Assembly (NCBI GenBank): GCA_002390205.1
Contig: DGOV01000057.1
Location: 1 to 52,446 of the forward strand
DNA: 52,446 nt
Origin: Proteobacteria bacterium UBA4457
Lineage (GTDB): Bacteria > Pseudomonadota > Gammaproteobacteria > Ga0077536
Direction: 5' to 3'
Each line of letters begins with the position of its first letter. The first letter of the stretch is position 1. Position numbers and translations under genes: made by a program. The notes below the pieces were generated by a model that was not told the DNA's origin, ran no database searches, and worked only from the letters and a program-made list of their open reading frames with translations. Positions 8,480 through 17,288 of the stretch are shown here, in pieces.

Positions 8480-9907
8480 GTGTTACCCCCTCAGGATGAA
8501 ACTATTGAACTCAAACCGACTATTGCGATAATCGGCAGACCTAACGTTGGAAAATCCACACTATTTAATAGGGTAACGCGCACTAGGAGCGCGCTAGTGG
8601 CAAATATTTCGGGACTAACGCGAGATCCAAAAGTCGGAGTCGGTAAGATTGGTGATGCTGGATACATAGTCATAGATACCGGGGGAATTGACAGCGTCGA
8701 TGAAGATGAGCTCAGCGCTGCGGCGGCGTCTAAAGCACTTCAAATGGCCAAAGAATGTGCCGCAATAATCCTTGTCGTAGATGGTAGAGCTGGTTCAAAC
8801 GCTTCCGACATCATGCTCGCTGATGAACTCAGAAAGTTCAATATTCCTGTTACAGTAGCTGTGAATAAGACTGAAGGCTTGGATTTCGATCTGACTCTTT
8901 CGGAATTTAGCCACCTTCAGATTGGGCCTATCATCCCAATATCTGCTGCCCATGGAGAAGGTCTAATCTCTCTAATCGAATTGGCAACAAGTCAATGGGA
9001 AACAGCTTCCTACTATGAAACTGAAGCTGAGAACTTGGACCAGATTAGAATAGCTGTGCTTGGAAGACCCAACGTAGGCAAGTCAACACTCGTTAATCGT
9101 GTTCTGGGTGACGAAAAGATGATCACTAGCGACATCCCTGGCACCACAAGAGATAGCGTTGAATTTGACTACATGAGAGATGAACAGTCCTATGTAATTG
9201 TTGATACTGCTGGTGTAAGAAAAAAAGGAAAAACTGACGGTATTGCAGAAAAGTTCAGCGTCATGCAAACGTTACAAGCTTTAGATCGCGCCAATATTGC
9301 TCTCTTAGTTATTGATGCACGTGAACCTATAACAGACCAAGATCTGAATCTTTTAGGGCTAGCTATAGATAGTGGGCGATCAATTGTGATAGTAGTAAAT
9401 AAATGGGATAACCTCTCCGAGGAGGTTCGTGATGACTGCCGCAAAGCCCTAGATAGGAGATTAAGATTTGCTCGCTACGCCGAAATATGCTTCATTTCCG
9501 CCCTCCGCGGCACCGGTCTTAAAGCGATGTTTGACTCAATAAACAGAGCAGCAGCCGCGTCAATTCAAAAACATAAGACAAACGACCTAACAAAAATTTT
9601 AATTAAGGCGCTCGATACGCACCAACCTCCAATGGTCCAAGGTAGGAGAATAAAACTAAGGTTCGCGCATATGGGCGGGAGCAATCCGCCCAAAATAATC
9701 ATACATGGAAATCAAGGAGACAAACTACCAGAGAGCTACAAAAAATTTCTAGAAAATTTTTTTAGACAGGAGTTAAATCTGGTCGGCACCCCTATAAAAT
9801 TTTTCTTCCTCAAGGGAGAAAATCCCTATTCTGGACGAAAAAACCAGCTTACCAAACGGCAACTGGTGAAGAAAAAAAGGCTAATGCGATTCGTAAAAAA
9901 GCGTTAA
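8480..9907 (+). CDS. der: Der (EngA), ribosome assembly GTPase
   Basis: Der has two tandem GTPase domains and a KH-like C-terminal domain and is required for 50S subunit maturation. P-loops GRPNVGKST occur at residues 19-27 and 195-203. G3 motifs are DTGGID and DTAGVRKKGK, and G4 motifs are NKTEG and NKWDN. The 475-residue protein ends in a strongly basic tail. The start GTG at 8480 has no clear Shine-Dalgarno and gives about a dozen residues before the usual N-terminus; no other standard start codon precedes the first P-loop. It is 23 bp after bamB and converges on the next gene with a 10-bp gap and no visible terminator. Confidence 0.94.
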   Translation: MLPPQDETIELKPTIAIIGRPNVGKSTLFNRVTRTRSALVANISGLTRDPKVGVGKIGDAGYIVIDTGGIDSVDEDELSAAAASKALQMAKECAAIILVVDGRAGSNASDIMLADELRKFNIPVTVAVNKTEGLDFDLTLSEFSHLQIGPIIPISAAHGEGLISLIELATSQWETASYYETEAENLDQIRIAVLGRPNVGKSTLVNRVLGDEKMITSDIPGTTRDSVEFDYMRDEQSYVIVDTAGVRKKGKTDGIAEKFSVMQTLQALDRANIALLVIDAREPITDQDLNLLGLAIDSGRSIVIVVNKWDNLSEEVRDDCRKALDRRLRFARYAEICFISALRGTGLKAMFDSINRAAAASIQKHKTNDLTKILIKALDTHQPPMVQGRRIKLRFAHMGGSNPPKIIIHGNQGDKLPESYKKFLENFFRQELNLVGTPIKFFFLKGENPYSGRKNQLTKRQLVKKKRLMRFVKKR

Positions 9908-9917
9908 ATTAAGCTGT

Positions 9918-10688
9918 TCACCCAATGTGCAAATCGAACCACGGCGAGGCCTCTTCTTGACTAGCGATATGTTGAACTACTTCCGAAGATAAAACTCTAT
10001 CTAGACACTCCCTGACATGTTCCGGTGAATTATTTTGTTGACTCAAATGTGCCGCAACTAAAAATCGTAGCTGGGTTAAATCTAAGTTTTCAAGGAAATT
10101 TTCCGACTGACTATTGCTAAGATGACCATATGCACCCGCTATTCGCTCCTGAAGAACAGGGGGGTAAGCGCTTTTCTTCATTAAAGCAGTATCGTGGTTG
10201 AACTCTAAAACAAACCCATCTAAATTTTTATACTGCTCTATGACAAATGGAGTGATGTGACCAATGTCTGTGAGCATACCGAGCCTCTGATTAGACCCGT
10301 TTACAATATACTGACATGGCTGTCTAGCATCGTGGGGAACGATTACCGGCTCGATTTCCAGATCTCCGATCAAAACAGAACTTGATGGGGAAAGCTCTAA
10401 GACTTCTGTCAAACCTTGAAGAGCTTGCTCCGAGGAACGTATCGTTCCAGATGTCCCATAAACAGGAATATCAAGGCCTTTGGCAACGCTTCTTACGCCT
10501 CCAACATGATCGTTATGCTCGTGGGTGATAAATATCGCATCAAGGCCGTCTAGATGAAAACCTCTAGGCTCCAAAAGTCGCGCAAGCTTTTTTGAAGAAA
10601 ATCCACAATCTATTAGTATCGAAGTATCGGATTCCTGTACAAGTAAACAGTTACCCTTACTGCCACTAGCTACAACACAAAAACGCAT
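9918..10688 (-). CDS. MBL-fold metallo-hydrolase, WalJ/YycJ-like
   Basis: The 256-residue protein is a metallo-beta-lactamase-fold hydrolase with the metal motif THEHNDH (residues 55-61). Further metal-site candidates are Asp27 in LIDCGF, His119 in VPHDAR and His177 in EFNHD. The start MRFCVVASGSKGN is typical of the WalJ/YycJ branch, which is related to RNase- and nuclease-like MBL proteins. In Pseudomonas-like genomes the same gene lies directly downstream of bamC, as here (8-bp gap). The substrate is not established. purC, often next in that neighbourhood, is absent. Confidence 0.85.
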   Translation of the reverse strand: MRFCVVASGSKGNCLLVQESDTSILIDCGFSSKKLARLLEPRGFHLDGLDAIFITHEHNDHVGGVRSVAKGLDIPVYGTSGTIRSSEQALQGLTEVLELSPSSSVLIGDLEIEPVIVPHDARQPCQYIVNGSNQRLGMLTDIGHITPFVIEQYKNLDGFVLEFNHDTALMKKSAYPPVLQERIAGAYGHLSNSQSENFLENLDLTQLRFLVAAHLSQQNNSPEHVRECLDRVLSSEVVQHIASQEEASPWFDLHIG

Positions 10689-10696
10689 CTGTAAAG

Positions 10697-11812
10697 CTAG
10701 CGGCTGCTCCGATTTACCGTGTCATGCAGCATTTGTAACAAATTATCGGACTCCGCTCCTGTTACCCATCTACCACTAGAATCAAGAACAACCACTTCAG
10801 TTTTATCAGTCACTCCGGTGAGACTTATTTGTAATTCCTTCTGTTTGTCTTTTTTCCAAAACTTCATTTTTCGCCATACCCCGGATTTTTCTTTCTGGTC
10901 CGAGCCCATCCGAGGGTTTCTGGAAATGACATAGACCCCTCGGCTCTTATCTGCGGTTTTTACTTTTATATCTCCATCTTCAAGAGCGGCACCTATCGTT
11001 TTCCAAGACGCATCATAGCCCTGCTTCAGTACCAAATAAACCTTTCCCGCGCCCACGTTAATCAGCTGGCTAACACCCGTTTCTCTGGGAATGGGCGTCA
11101 AATCAGTATTAGGTAGGCGTACCGCTGCGGTCGAATCATTCGCTCGACTTTCCAGGAGCACAGGCTCTTGAGAATCTAAACCTGACTCAGGTCGTATATA
11201 CGTAAAAAGCTTATCTACGAATTCACGCTCACTTTGCACTTTTCTTGGTTGCCGCCGCCACTCGAGGTCATCTCCTTGACTCTCAAGCTCTTCAGTCTCA
11301 AGTGCAATAAAAAGAGTTGCAGAATTTAGCCCATCCTCTCCAAATATTTTTATCTTTTCTCTTTTTATTTTCGAGCCAAACTTCCATGCTGTTTCCATAA
11401 TACCCAGTTCTGCGTCATCCAGATCAAGAGCATAGCCCTCCCCTTCGATAAAATTTTTCAATATTGGCCATGCCGAAATAAGACTTGAGGATAGCGTCAA
11501 TGAGTGCTCATTATCCAAGAGTTTAATAGCGCGATTTTCGTTCTCGTTTGCAGACGGGATGTCCGATGATGAGCTGTTCCTATCTTGATAGGTAGAATAA
11601 CGCGCTACCTCACCTCCTTCAGGCACAACCATTCGGTCATTAATGGCTTCCGTACTTAAACCAGGAGGTATCTCAAGATCAGGCAGAGTTTTTGCCTTCT
11701 CGTAAGATTTTTTATTGTCTGTCCTCACTTGATCCAAACTTTGAACGATTTTACTGCAACCCACGGTTAGTAGTAATAACGTAACCAGTATTGCCAGTAG
11801 AATTCTAGACAT
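10697..11812 (-). CDS. bamC: BamC, outer-membrane assembly lipoprotein
   Basis: BamC (NlpB) is an accessory lipoprotein of the BAM complex. The 371-residue product has a signal peptide with lipobox TVGC (Cys19). The short N-terminal segment YEKAKTLPDLEIPPGL matches the conserved motif that contacts BamD in known structures. Two helix-grip-type domains follow. The start ATG has AAGGA about 9 nt upstream. The 70-bp gap to dapA and the dapA-bamC order are the usual arrangement, so dapA-bamC-MBL is probably one transcript. Confidence 0.87.
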   Translation of the reverse strand: MSRILLAILVTLLLLTVGCSKIVQSLDQVRTDNKKSYEKAKTLPDLEIPPGLSTEAINDRMVVPEGGEVARYSTYQDRNSSSSDIPSANENENRAIKLLDNEHSLTLSSSLISAWPILKNFIEGEGYALDLDDAELGIMETAWKFGSKIKREKIKIFGEDGLNSATLFIALETEELESQGDDLEWRRQPRKVQSEREFVDKLFTYIRPESGLDSQEPVLLESRANDSTAAVRLPNTDLTPIPRETGVSQLINVGAGKVYLVLKQGYDASWKTIGAALEDGDIKVKTADKSRGVYVISRNPRMGSDQKEKSGVWRKMKFWKKDKQKELQISLTGVTDKTEVVVLDSSGRWVTGAESDNLLQMLHDTVNRSSR

Positions 11813-11882
11813 AAAATAATTTCCTTTGTGCTGGTAGCCTAAAAATAGCTACTCAAATTAAACTCTAACCCGATGTAAAAAA

Positions 11883-12773
11883 CTAAACTTCCGCTTGGCG
11901 TAGTGCGTCTCGAACCTGATCATGATAGGGACTAGAAAGCCAAGTTAACGGCAGTCTGATACCTTGATCAACCATACCCATTTCGGCTAAAGCCCATTTC
12001 ACTGCAATCGGGTTAGCTTCTAAGAACAAATTTTTGTGCAAAGCATTTAATTGTCTATCGATCTCCCTTGCAAGGTCACTCTGACCACATTTAGCCGCAA
12101 TGCAAAGATCATGCATTTTCTTAGGCGCCACATTAGTGGTAACAGATATCACTCCATCGCCTCCTTCAAGCATAAAATCACAGGCAGTCTCATCATCCCC
12201 GCTAAATAACAAAAAGCCATCCCGACACTTTGACTTAATAGCAGCTACACGTGACAAATCACCAGTAGCTTCCTTAACCCCGATAATATTAGCAACACCA
12301 GACAACCGACCAACAGTATCAGGAAGCATGTCACAAGCAGTTCTACCTGGTACGTTGTATAAAATTTGTGGTATCGCAACTGACTCAGCGATCATCTTGT
12401 GATGCAGATAGAGCCCTTCTTGCGTAGGTTTATTGTAGTAAGGGGTCACCAGCAAGCAAGCATCCGCCCCGGCTTCTTTGGCAAAATCAGTAAGCCGGAT
12501 AGCCTCGTGAGTAGAATTTGCGCCCGTACCCGCAATCACCGGAATACGTCCCTTAGCAAGCTTAACTGCGTACGCAATCAAATCACAATGCTCTTGCTCA
12601 GTTAACGTAGCAGATTCCCCTGTAGTACCAGCGACAACTATCCCATCCGTCTGGTTCTCCACATGAAAATCAATTAACTCAGCAAGCCTAGAAAAGTTAA
12701 TTTCTGTCTCGGGTCCACAACCTGACTTCATGGGAGTCACAATTGCAACGATACTGCCTTGAATAGAAACCAT
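11883..12773 (-). CDS. dapA: 4-hydroxy-tetrahydrodipicolinate synthase
   Basis: DapA condenses pyruvate with aspartate semialdehyde, the first committed step to lysine and meso-diaminopimelate for peptidoglycan. The 296-residue TIM-barrel protein has the Schiff-base Lys167 (IIGVKEATGD), the catalytic Tyr139 (LYNVPGRT) and the Thr-Thr pair at 50-51 (AGTTGES). The ATG at 12773 lacks a clear Shine-Dalgarno. The 113-bp gap upstream toward the permease gene probably holds the promoter, but no convincing -35/-10 pair was found. Confidence 0.96.
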   Translation of the reverse strand: MVSIQGSIVAIVTPMKSGCGPETEINFSRLAELIDFHVENQTDGIVVAGTTGESATLTEQEHCDLIAYAVKLAKGRIPVIAGTGANSTHEAIRLTDFAKEAGADACLLVTPYYNKPTQEGLYLHHKMIAESVAIPQILYNVPGRTACDMLPDTVGRLSGVANIIGVKEATGDLSRVAAIKSKCRDGFLLFSGDDETACDFMLEGGDGVISVTTNVAPKKMHDLCIAAKCGQSDLAREIDRQLNALHKNLFLEANPIAVKWALAEMGMVDQGIRLPLTWLSSPYHDQVRDALRQAEV

Positions 12774-12886
12774 ATAAAGAGCTAATCGAATAAAACAGTG
12801 ATATTAACTTCTAGAGCATATTAGAACAAGGCTAGACCGCTAAGAGGGCGTTACATGTTTGTAATAATAGACCTTTATCGCAAAAA

Positions 12887-13936
12887 TTAAGTTCTAGGCC
12901 AAGCATTTAGGAGGGAGTGCACCAACGTCGCCAAAGGAATAGCAAAAAAAACTCCCCAGAACCCCCAAAGTCCGCCAAAAACCAGAATGGATATTATTAT
13001 TGCTATAGGATGAAGATTAACAACATCTGAAAAGAGTAAGGGCACTAATAAGTTCCCATCTAAAGCTTGGATAATGCCATAAACGACCATCGTCCAGAAA
13101 AACTGATCGCCTACTAAACCAAATTGACTATAGGCCGCGACCGTAATCGGCACCGTTACCACAACCGCTCCAATGTACGGGACGATCACGGATACTCCAG
13201 TCAAAACTGCAAGAAGCGGCGCATATGAAAGACCTAAAGACGCAAAGCAAACATAAGAAACTAGTCCTACTATTAAAATCTCGTAAAACTTTCCACGGAC
13301 ATAGTTACCTATCTGCCGATCAACGTCTCTCCAAACAGAAGATAGCACCATTCGGTCTTGCGGAAGATAACTCAACAACCAAGCTAAGATTTGTGTTTTA
13401 TCCTTTAAGAGAAAAAAGACCAAGACCGGCCCTAGCACTAAGTAAACCAGCAAAGTCACCATTGCGGGGATAGATGCAATAGAGAAAGTAAGTGCATTCT
13501 GCCCCAAACTGCTAATTTTTGTCCGGACGCTGCCTGTTAAAGCATCTATCTGCTCAGCAGACAAGAAATTTGGATAGGTTTCTGGCAGTTGCAATAAAGC
13601 CTCTCGCCAAACGTTAATGGTACCAGGCAAATCACGCACAAAACTAGTTAACTGCGAAGATAAAAGTGGAACTAAACCACCAACAAGAAGAATCAAAGCT
13701 AAGATGAATACCGTAAATACAACTCCTGCAGCTAAATTCCTTCCAAAACCGAGTCTCTGAAGGGAACAAACAGAAGTTTCGAGAAGATAGGCTATCACTA
13801 CAGAGGCAAGACAAGGCGCCAGCATTTCACCAAAAAATGCCAAGCATCCAAATGACAATAACAGTACAGTTACTAATAATGCCGCTTGAGGGTCTGAGAA
13901 ATAACGGTCATACCAGGTTCTGAACAGCTCAATCAT
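12887..13936 (-). CDS. AI-2E family transporter / PerM-type permease
   Basis: The 349-residue protein is a polytopic inner-membrane protein of the AI-2E transporter family (PerM/YdgG-like). It has clusters of hydrophobic helices at the N-terminus, a soluble middle segment (about 85-140) and several C-terminal helices, including the GVSVIVPYIGAVV region typical of the family. Transport substrate is not predictable; some members export AI-2 and others move ions. I chose the ATG at 13936, preceded by GGTGA; a GTG at 13948 in frame has no Shine-Dalgarno. A TATAAT on this strand at 13965-13970 may be its -10. A perM-type gene upstream of dapA is seen in related genomes. Confidence 0.82.
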   Translation of the reverse strand: MIELFRTWYDRYFSDPQAALLVTVLLLSFGCLAFFGEMLAPCLASVVIAYLLETSVCSLQRLGFGRNLAAGVVFTVFILALILLVGGLVPLLSSQLTSFVRDLPGTINVWREALLQLPETYPNFLSAEQIDALTGSVRTKISSLGQNALTFSIASIPAMVTLLVYLVLGPVLVFFLLKDKTQILAWLLSYLPQDRMVLSSVWRDVDRQIGNYVRGKFYEILIVGLVSYVCFASLGLSYAPLLAVLTGVSVIVPYIGAVVVTVPITVAAYSQFGLVGDQFFWTMVVYGIIQALDGNLLVPLLFSDVVNLHPIAIIISILVFGGLWGFWGVFFAIPLATLVHSLLNAWPRT

Positions 13937-14074
13937 ATTTTCACCCACTTATTAGCCACAGCGCATTATAAAAACTTAGACAATATCGAGTAGGATATAT
14001 TAATAACTATGTGTTGGGCACATAAAAAATAAATTCTAGCTCCCAAGGGAAAGTAGAAATACGCATTTTAATTC

Positions 14075-15154
14075 ATGAAACCTATAGTATTACCAGTAAA
14101 ATTTTCCCAAGAAGACATGGTTTCGAAGCTCGAAACTTGGGCGTCTGAACTGGGCTTTCAGGATGTTGGAATCGCAAGTCTCGAGTTGGATTCGGACATT
14201 AGTTACCTCGAATCTTGGTTAGATAAGGGGTACCACGGCTCAATGGCATACTTGGAACAGAATGCTCCAAAAAGATATGATCCCCAAAAACTAATACCTG
14301 GGACATTGTCTGTCATATCCGTTCGGTGCGACTATCTCAGTGTGGACCTTGACGATTCAATTAAGGCTCTCGAAAAAGCTGATATCGCTTATGTCTCGCG
14401 TTACGCATTGGGCCGCGACTATCACAAAGTTTTAAGATCCAAATTGAAGAAACTTGCAAATAGTATCCAAGATCTCGTCGGTTCTCTTGGTTATCGCGTA
14501 TTTACTGATAGTGCGCCCGTATTAGAACGAGCGCTAGCCCGAAATAGCGGCCTAGGCTGGATCGGGAAAAATACTAATTTGCTAAGTAAAAAAGATGGTT
14601 CCATGTTTTTTCTAGGAGAAATTTTTACCGACATCCCGTTAGAACCTTCAAAAGTCGCGCCTAAAAACCATTGTGGAACCTGCAGGGAGTGTATTGATGT
14701 TTGTCCAACAAAAGCAATCATCGCCCCTTACCAGCTTGATGCTAACCGTTGCATTTCCTACTTAACTATAGAATCAAAAAAATCGATCCCTATTGAATTT
14801 AGAAAATCTATTGGAAATAGAATATTTGGTTGCGACGACTGTCAATTGTTTTGTCCTTGGAACAAGTATGCGAAATTAACTGCTGTGACGGATTTTACAC
14901 CCCGGCATGGTCTCGAAAAGACCAAACTCACAGATCTGTTTCTTCTAGACGAAGACGAGTTTGAAAAGATAACAATAGGATCTGCTATAAGAAGAGTAAG
15001 TTATCCTCAATGGATACGTAATCTTGCGATAGCCTTAGGGAATGCCCCAACATCACCAGAAGTACTACAAGCGCTCGAGAAAAGACTAACTTTCCCAGAC
15101 GAAATGGTTCTTGAACACGTAAATTGGGCCATACTGGAGCATAAAAAGAACTAG
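14075..15154 (+). CDS. queG: QueG, epoxyqueuosine reductase
   Basis: QueG reduces epoxyqueuosine to queuosine in tRNA, using cobalamin and two 4Fe-4S clusters. The 359-residue product shows the catalytic region DSAPVLERALARNSGLGWIG. It also has two ferredoxin-like cysteine sets, CGTCRECIDVCP and CDDCQLFCPW, and a C-terminal HEAT-like segment. The ATG at 14075 gives the usual N-terminal length; the in-frame ATG at 14117 has an AAGAAG just upstream and is an alternative. It is transcribed divergently from the permease gene with about 138 bp between. tsaE or mutL, common neighbours elsewhere, are not here. Confidence 0.93.
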   Translation: MKPIVLPVKFSQEDMVSKLETWASELGFQDVGIASLELDSDISYLESWLDKGYHGSMAYLEQNAPKRYDPQKLIPGTLSVISVRCDYLSVDLDDSIKALEKADIAYVSRYALGRDYHKVLRSKLKKLANSIQDLVGSLGYRVFTDSAPVLERALARNSGLGWIGKNTNLLSKKDGSMFFLGEIFTDIPLEPSKVAPKNHCGTCRECIDVCPTKAIIAPYQLDANRCISYLTIESKKSIPIEFRKSIGNRIFGCDDCQLFCPWNKYAKLTAVTDFTPRHGLEKTKLTDLFLLDEDEFEKITIGSAIRRVSYPQWIRNLAIALGNAPTSPEVLQALEKRLTFPDEMVLEHVNWAILEHKKN

Positions 15155-15170
15155 GCCGTCTTCATAGGCC

Positions 15171-15205
15171 AATCATCACACTCTTCTTGAAGAGAATTAG
15201 TGATT
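15171..15205 (+). terminator. Possible terminator after queG
   Basis: A stem-loop with CTCTT/AAGAG at its top and AATCA/TGATT at its base (internal loop between) lies 17 bp after the queG stop and is followed by AATTTTG. The stem is imperfect and AT-rich. Confidence 0.4.
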
Positions 15206-15209
15206 AATT

Positions 15210-15239
15210 TTGTCAATTCAGTAGAGTATCATTAATAAT
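15210..15239 (+). promoter_or_regulatory. Candidate sigma-70 promoter for rpe-gph-trpGDC
   Basis: TTGTCA at 15210-15215 (5 of 6 to consensus) and AATAAT at 15234-15239 (5 of 6) are separated by 18 bp, about 77 bp before the rpe ATG. It would drive the following five-gene set. Confidence 0.45.
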
Positions 15240-15315
15240 GCGATAGCTTTCACCAAAAATTAAAACTTGGGTACTGATAAAATCAAAAATATCGTAGCCG
15301 GAACTAGGGTTAAAA

Positions 15316-15990
15316 ATGAAGTTTTCTCCAACCATAGCACCATCCATCCTGTCCGCTGACTTCGCCAGACTGGGCGAGGAAGTAGAAGCGGTCGTAAACG
15401 CGGGAGCTGACTGGATTCACTTTGATGTAATGGATAACCATTACGTGCCAAATTTAACAATCGGACCAATGGTTTGCAAAGCATTACGGGCGCATGGTAT
15501 TTCGACGCCCATCGATGTCCATCTCATGGTGAAGCCAGTAGATAGACTGATAGACGATTTCATTGAAAGCGGAGCTAGCAGCATTACGTTTCACCCGGAG
15601 GCGAGCGAACATGTGGACAGAAATCTTCAGCAAATCAGAGACGGTGGTTGTAAAGCCGGCCTAGTCCTAAACCCTGCCACATCTCTAAGCTACCTTGAAC
15701 ATGTTATGGATAAGCTGGACATTATACTCTTAATGTCGGTAAACCCTGGGTTTGGCGGCCAGTCCTTCATTAAAAGCACCTTGACTAAAATAAGTGCTGT
15801 GAGAAAGCTAATCGACGATTCACGTTGTCCCATACGACTTGAAGTTGACGGTGGAGTTAACGTAGATAATATTGGAGACATCGGCTTAGCTGGAGCAGAT
15901 ACTTTTGTTGCTGGGTCAGCCATCTTCAATCAATCTAACTACAAGAAAGCCATCTCTGAGCTTAGAAAAAAACTAGACACTAATTCCTAA
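15316..15990 (+). CDS. rpe: Ribulose-phosphate 3-epimerase
   Basis: Rpe interconverts ribulose-5-phosphate and xylulose-5-phosphate in the pentose phosphate pathway. The 224-residue TIM barrel has the metal-site HFDVMDNHYVPN block, DVHLMV, VNPGFGGQSF and EVDGGVN, all diagnostic. The ATG at 15316 is preceded by AGGG at optimal distance. The rpe-gph-trp order is conserved in Pseudomonas-type genomes. Confidence 0.96.
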   Translation: MKFSPTIAPSILSADFARLGEEVEAVVNAGADWIHFDVMDNHYVPNLTIGPMVCKALRAHGISTPIDVHLMVKPVDRLIDDFIESGASSITFHPEASEHVDRNLQQIRDGGCKAGLVLNPATSLSYLEHVMDKLDIILLMSVNPGFGGQSFIKSTLTKISAVRKLIDDSRCPIRLEVDGGVNVDNIGDIGLAGADTFVAGSAIFNQSNYKKAISELRKKLDTNS

Positions 15991-15991
15991 A

Positions 15992-16690
15992 ATGTCTGAG
16001 AAATTAGTCCTATTTGATCTCGATGGCACTCTAATCGATACTGCCCCCGATATCTGCTCCGCAGTTAATAATGGTCTAAAGGCTTCTAACATCGCACCGA
16101 TATCAGAGCTCACTGCGCGCGCCTATATTGGTGAAGGTTCAGATAAATTAATGCATAGAGCGATTACAAAAGAAATAGATGGCGTGGCACCAGAAAATTA
16201 TTTCTCAAAGGTCTACAACGGCTTTTGCAAGCACTATAGCGAAAATTTATTCGTCGATTCTATAATATATTCAGGAGCTCTAGAATCTTTGGATGAGTTA
16301 AAGTCTGCAGGCTTCAAACTAGGGTGCATCACTAACAAACCTTATGAGTATGCATTGCCATTATTAGAAAAAGCGGGGTTAGCCCACCTGTTTGACATCC
16401 TTCTTGGAGGAAATAGCCTCAAAGAAAAAAAACCTAACCCTCTGCCAATTATCCATGCAATCGAGCAAACAAACAGCGATCGCAACAATACTGTGATGGT
16501 CGGAGATTCGATTACAGATCTGCGAGCTGCAAAAAATGCTGATGTTTATTCGATATGCGTTAGTTATGGATACCACGGTGGTATTGATCTAAAAATGTAT
16601 GACCCGAGCATCATGATTGACAGTCTAGAGTTTCTCCCTTCATTAATAAAGAAACTCTGTGGCGATCTAGATGAAATAGAAAAAAGTTGA
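15992..16690 (+). CDS. gph: Phosphoglycolate phosphatase (HAD family)
   Basis: Gph dephosphorylates 2-phosphoglycolate, which arises from DNA repair and oxidative damage. The 232-residue HAD-fold protein has the nucleophile motif DLDGTLIDT (Asp9, Asp11), motif II TNKP, a lysine in KEKKPNP and motif IV GDSITD. The start follows the rpe stop by one base. The conserved position after rpe supports gph over other HAD phosphatases. trpE, which normally comes next, is missing; trpG follows after 9 bp. Confidence 0.9.
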   Translation: MSEKLVLFDLDGTLIDTAPDICSAVNNGLKASNIAPISELTARAYIGEGSDKLMHRAITKEIDGVAPENYFSKVYNGFCKHYSENLFVDSIIYSGALESLDELKSAGFKLGCITNKPYEYALPLLEKAGLAHLFDILLGGNSLKEKKPNPLPIIHAIEQTNSDRNNTVMVGDSITDLRAAKNADVYSICVSYGYHGGIDLKMYDPSIMIDSLEFLPSLIKKLCGDLDEIEKS

Positions 16691-16699
16691 TGAATTAAC

Positions 16700-17278
16700 A
16701 TGATCCTAATGATAGACAACTATGACTCTTTTACTTATAACTTGGTTCAATATTTGGGGGAATTAGGAGAAGACGTTAGAGTTGTAAGGAACGATGAAAT
16801 AAAAACTTCGGACATTAGCAAAATTGCACCTACTCATATTGTCATATCACCAGGCCCTTGCTCCCCAAATGAAGCGGGAATATCGATTGATACAATAATA
16901 AAGTTCAGTAAAGTCATACCTATACTTGGCGTGTGTCTTGGCCACCAAAGTTTAGGGCAAGCCTTTGGCGGAAAAATTACACATGCACGTCAAGTTATGC
17001 ATGGGAAGACTTCATTAATCCACCATAATAAAAAAGACCTTTTCGAGAGCCTTCCAAGCCCTTATACAGCGACGCGTTATCACTCATTAATCATAGACCA
17101 AAAATCACTGCCTGAGTGCTTTAAGATCACTGCATGGACAAAGCTTCCAAATGGAGAAATAGACGAAATTATGGGTATTAGGCATCTCGACTTACCTTTG
17201 TTTGGTATACAATTTCACCCTGAATCAATCTTAACTGAACATGGTCATCTGTTGCTCAAAAATTTTTTAAAACGATAA
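16700..17278 (+). CDS. trpG: Anthranilate synthase glutamine amidotransferase component
   Basis: TrpG hydrolyses glutamine to feed ammonia to TrpE for anthranilate synthesis; in some bacteria it also serves PabB in folate synthesis. The 192-residue class I amidotransferase has the catalytic triad Cys79 (LGVCLGHQ), His173 and Glu175 (FHPES), plus the PGPCSPNEAG oxyanion-strand motif. The start ATG lacks a strong Shine-Dalgarno. No trpE or pabB is in the window, so the partner subunit is encoded elsewhere. Confidence 0.93.
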   Translation: MILMIDNYDSFTYNLVQYLGELGEDVRVVRNDEIKTSDISKIAPTHIVISPGPCSPNEAGISIDTIIKFSKVIPILGVCLGHQSLGQAFGGKITHARQVMHGKTSLIHHNKKDLFESLPSPYTATRYHSLIIDQKSLPECFKITAWTKLPNGEIDEIMGIRHLDLPLFGIQFHPESILTEHGHLLLKNFLKR

Positions 17279-17288
17279 GGTAGGCTAA

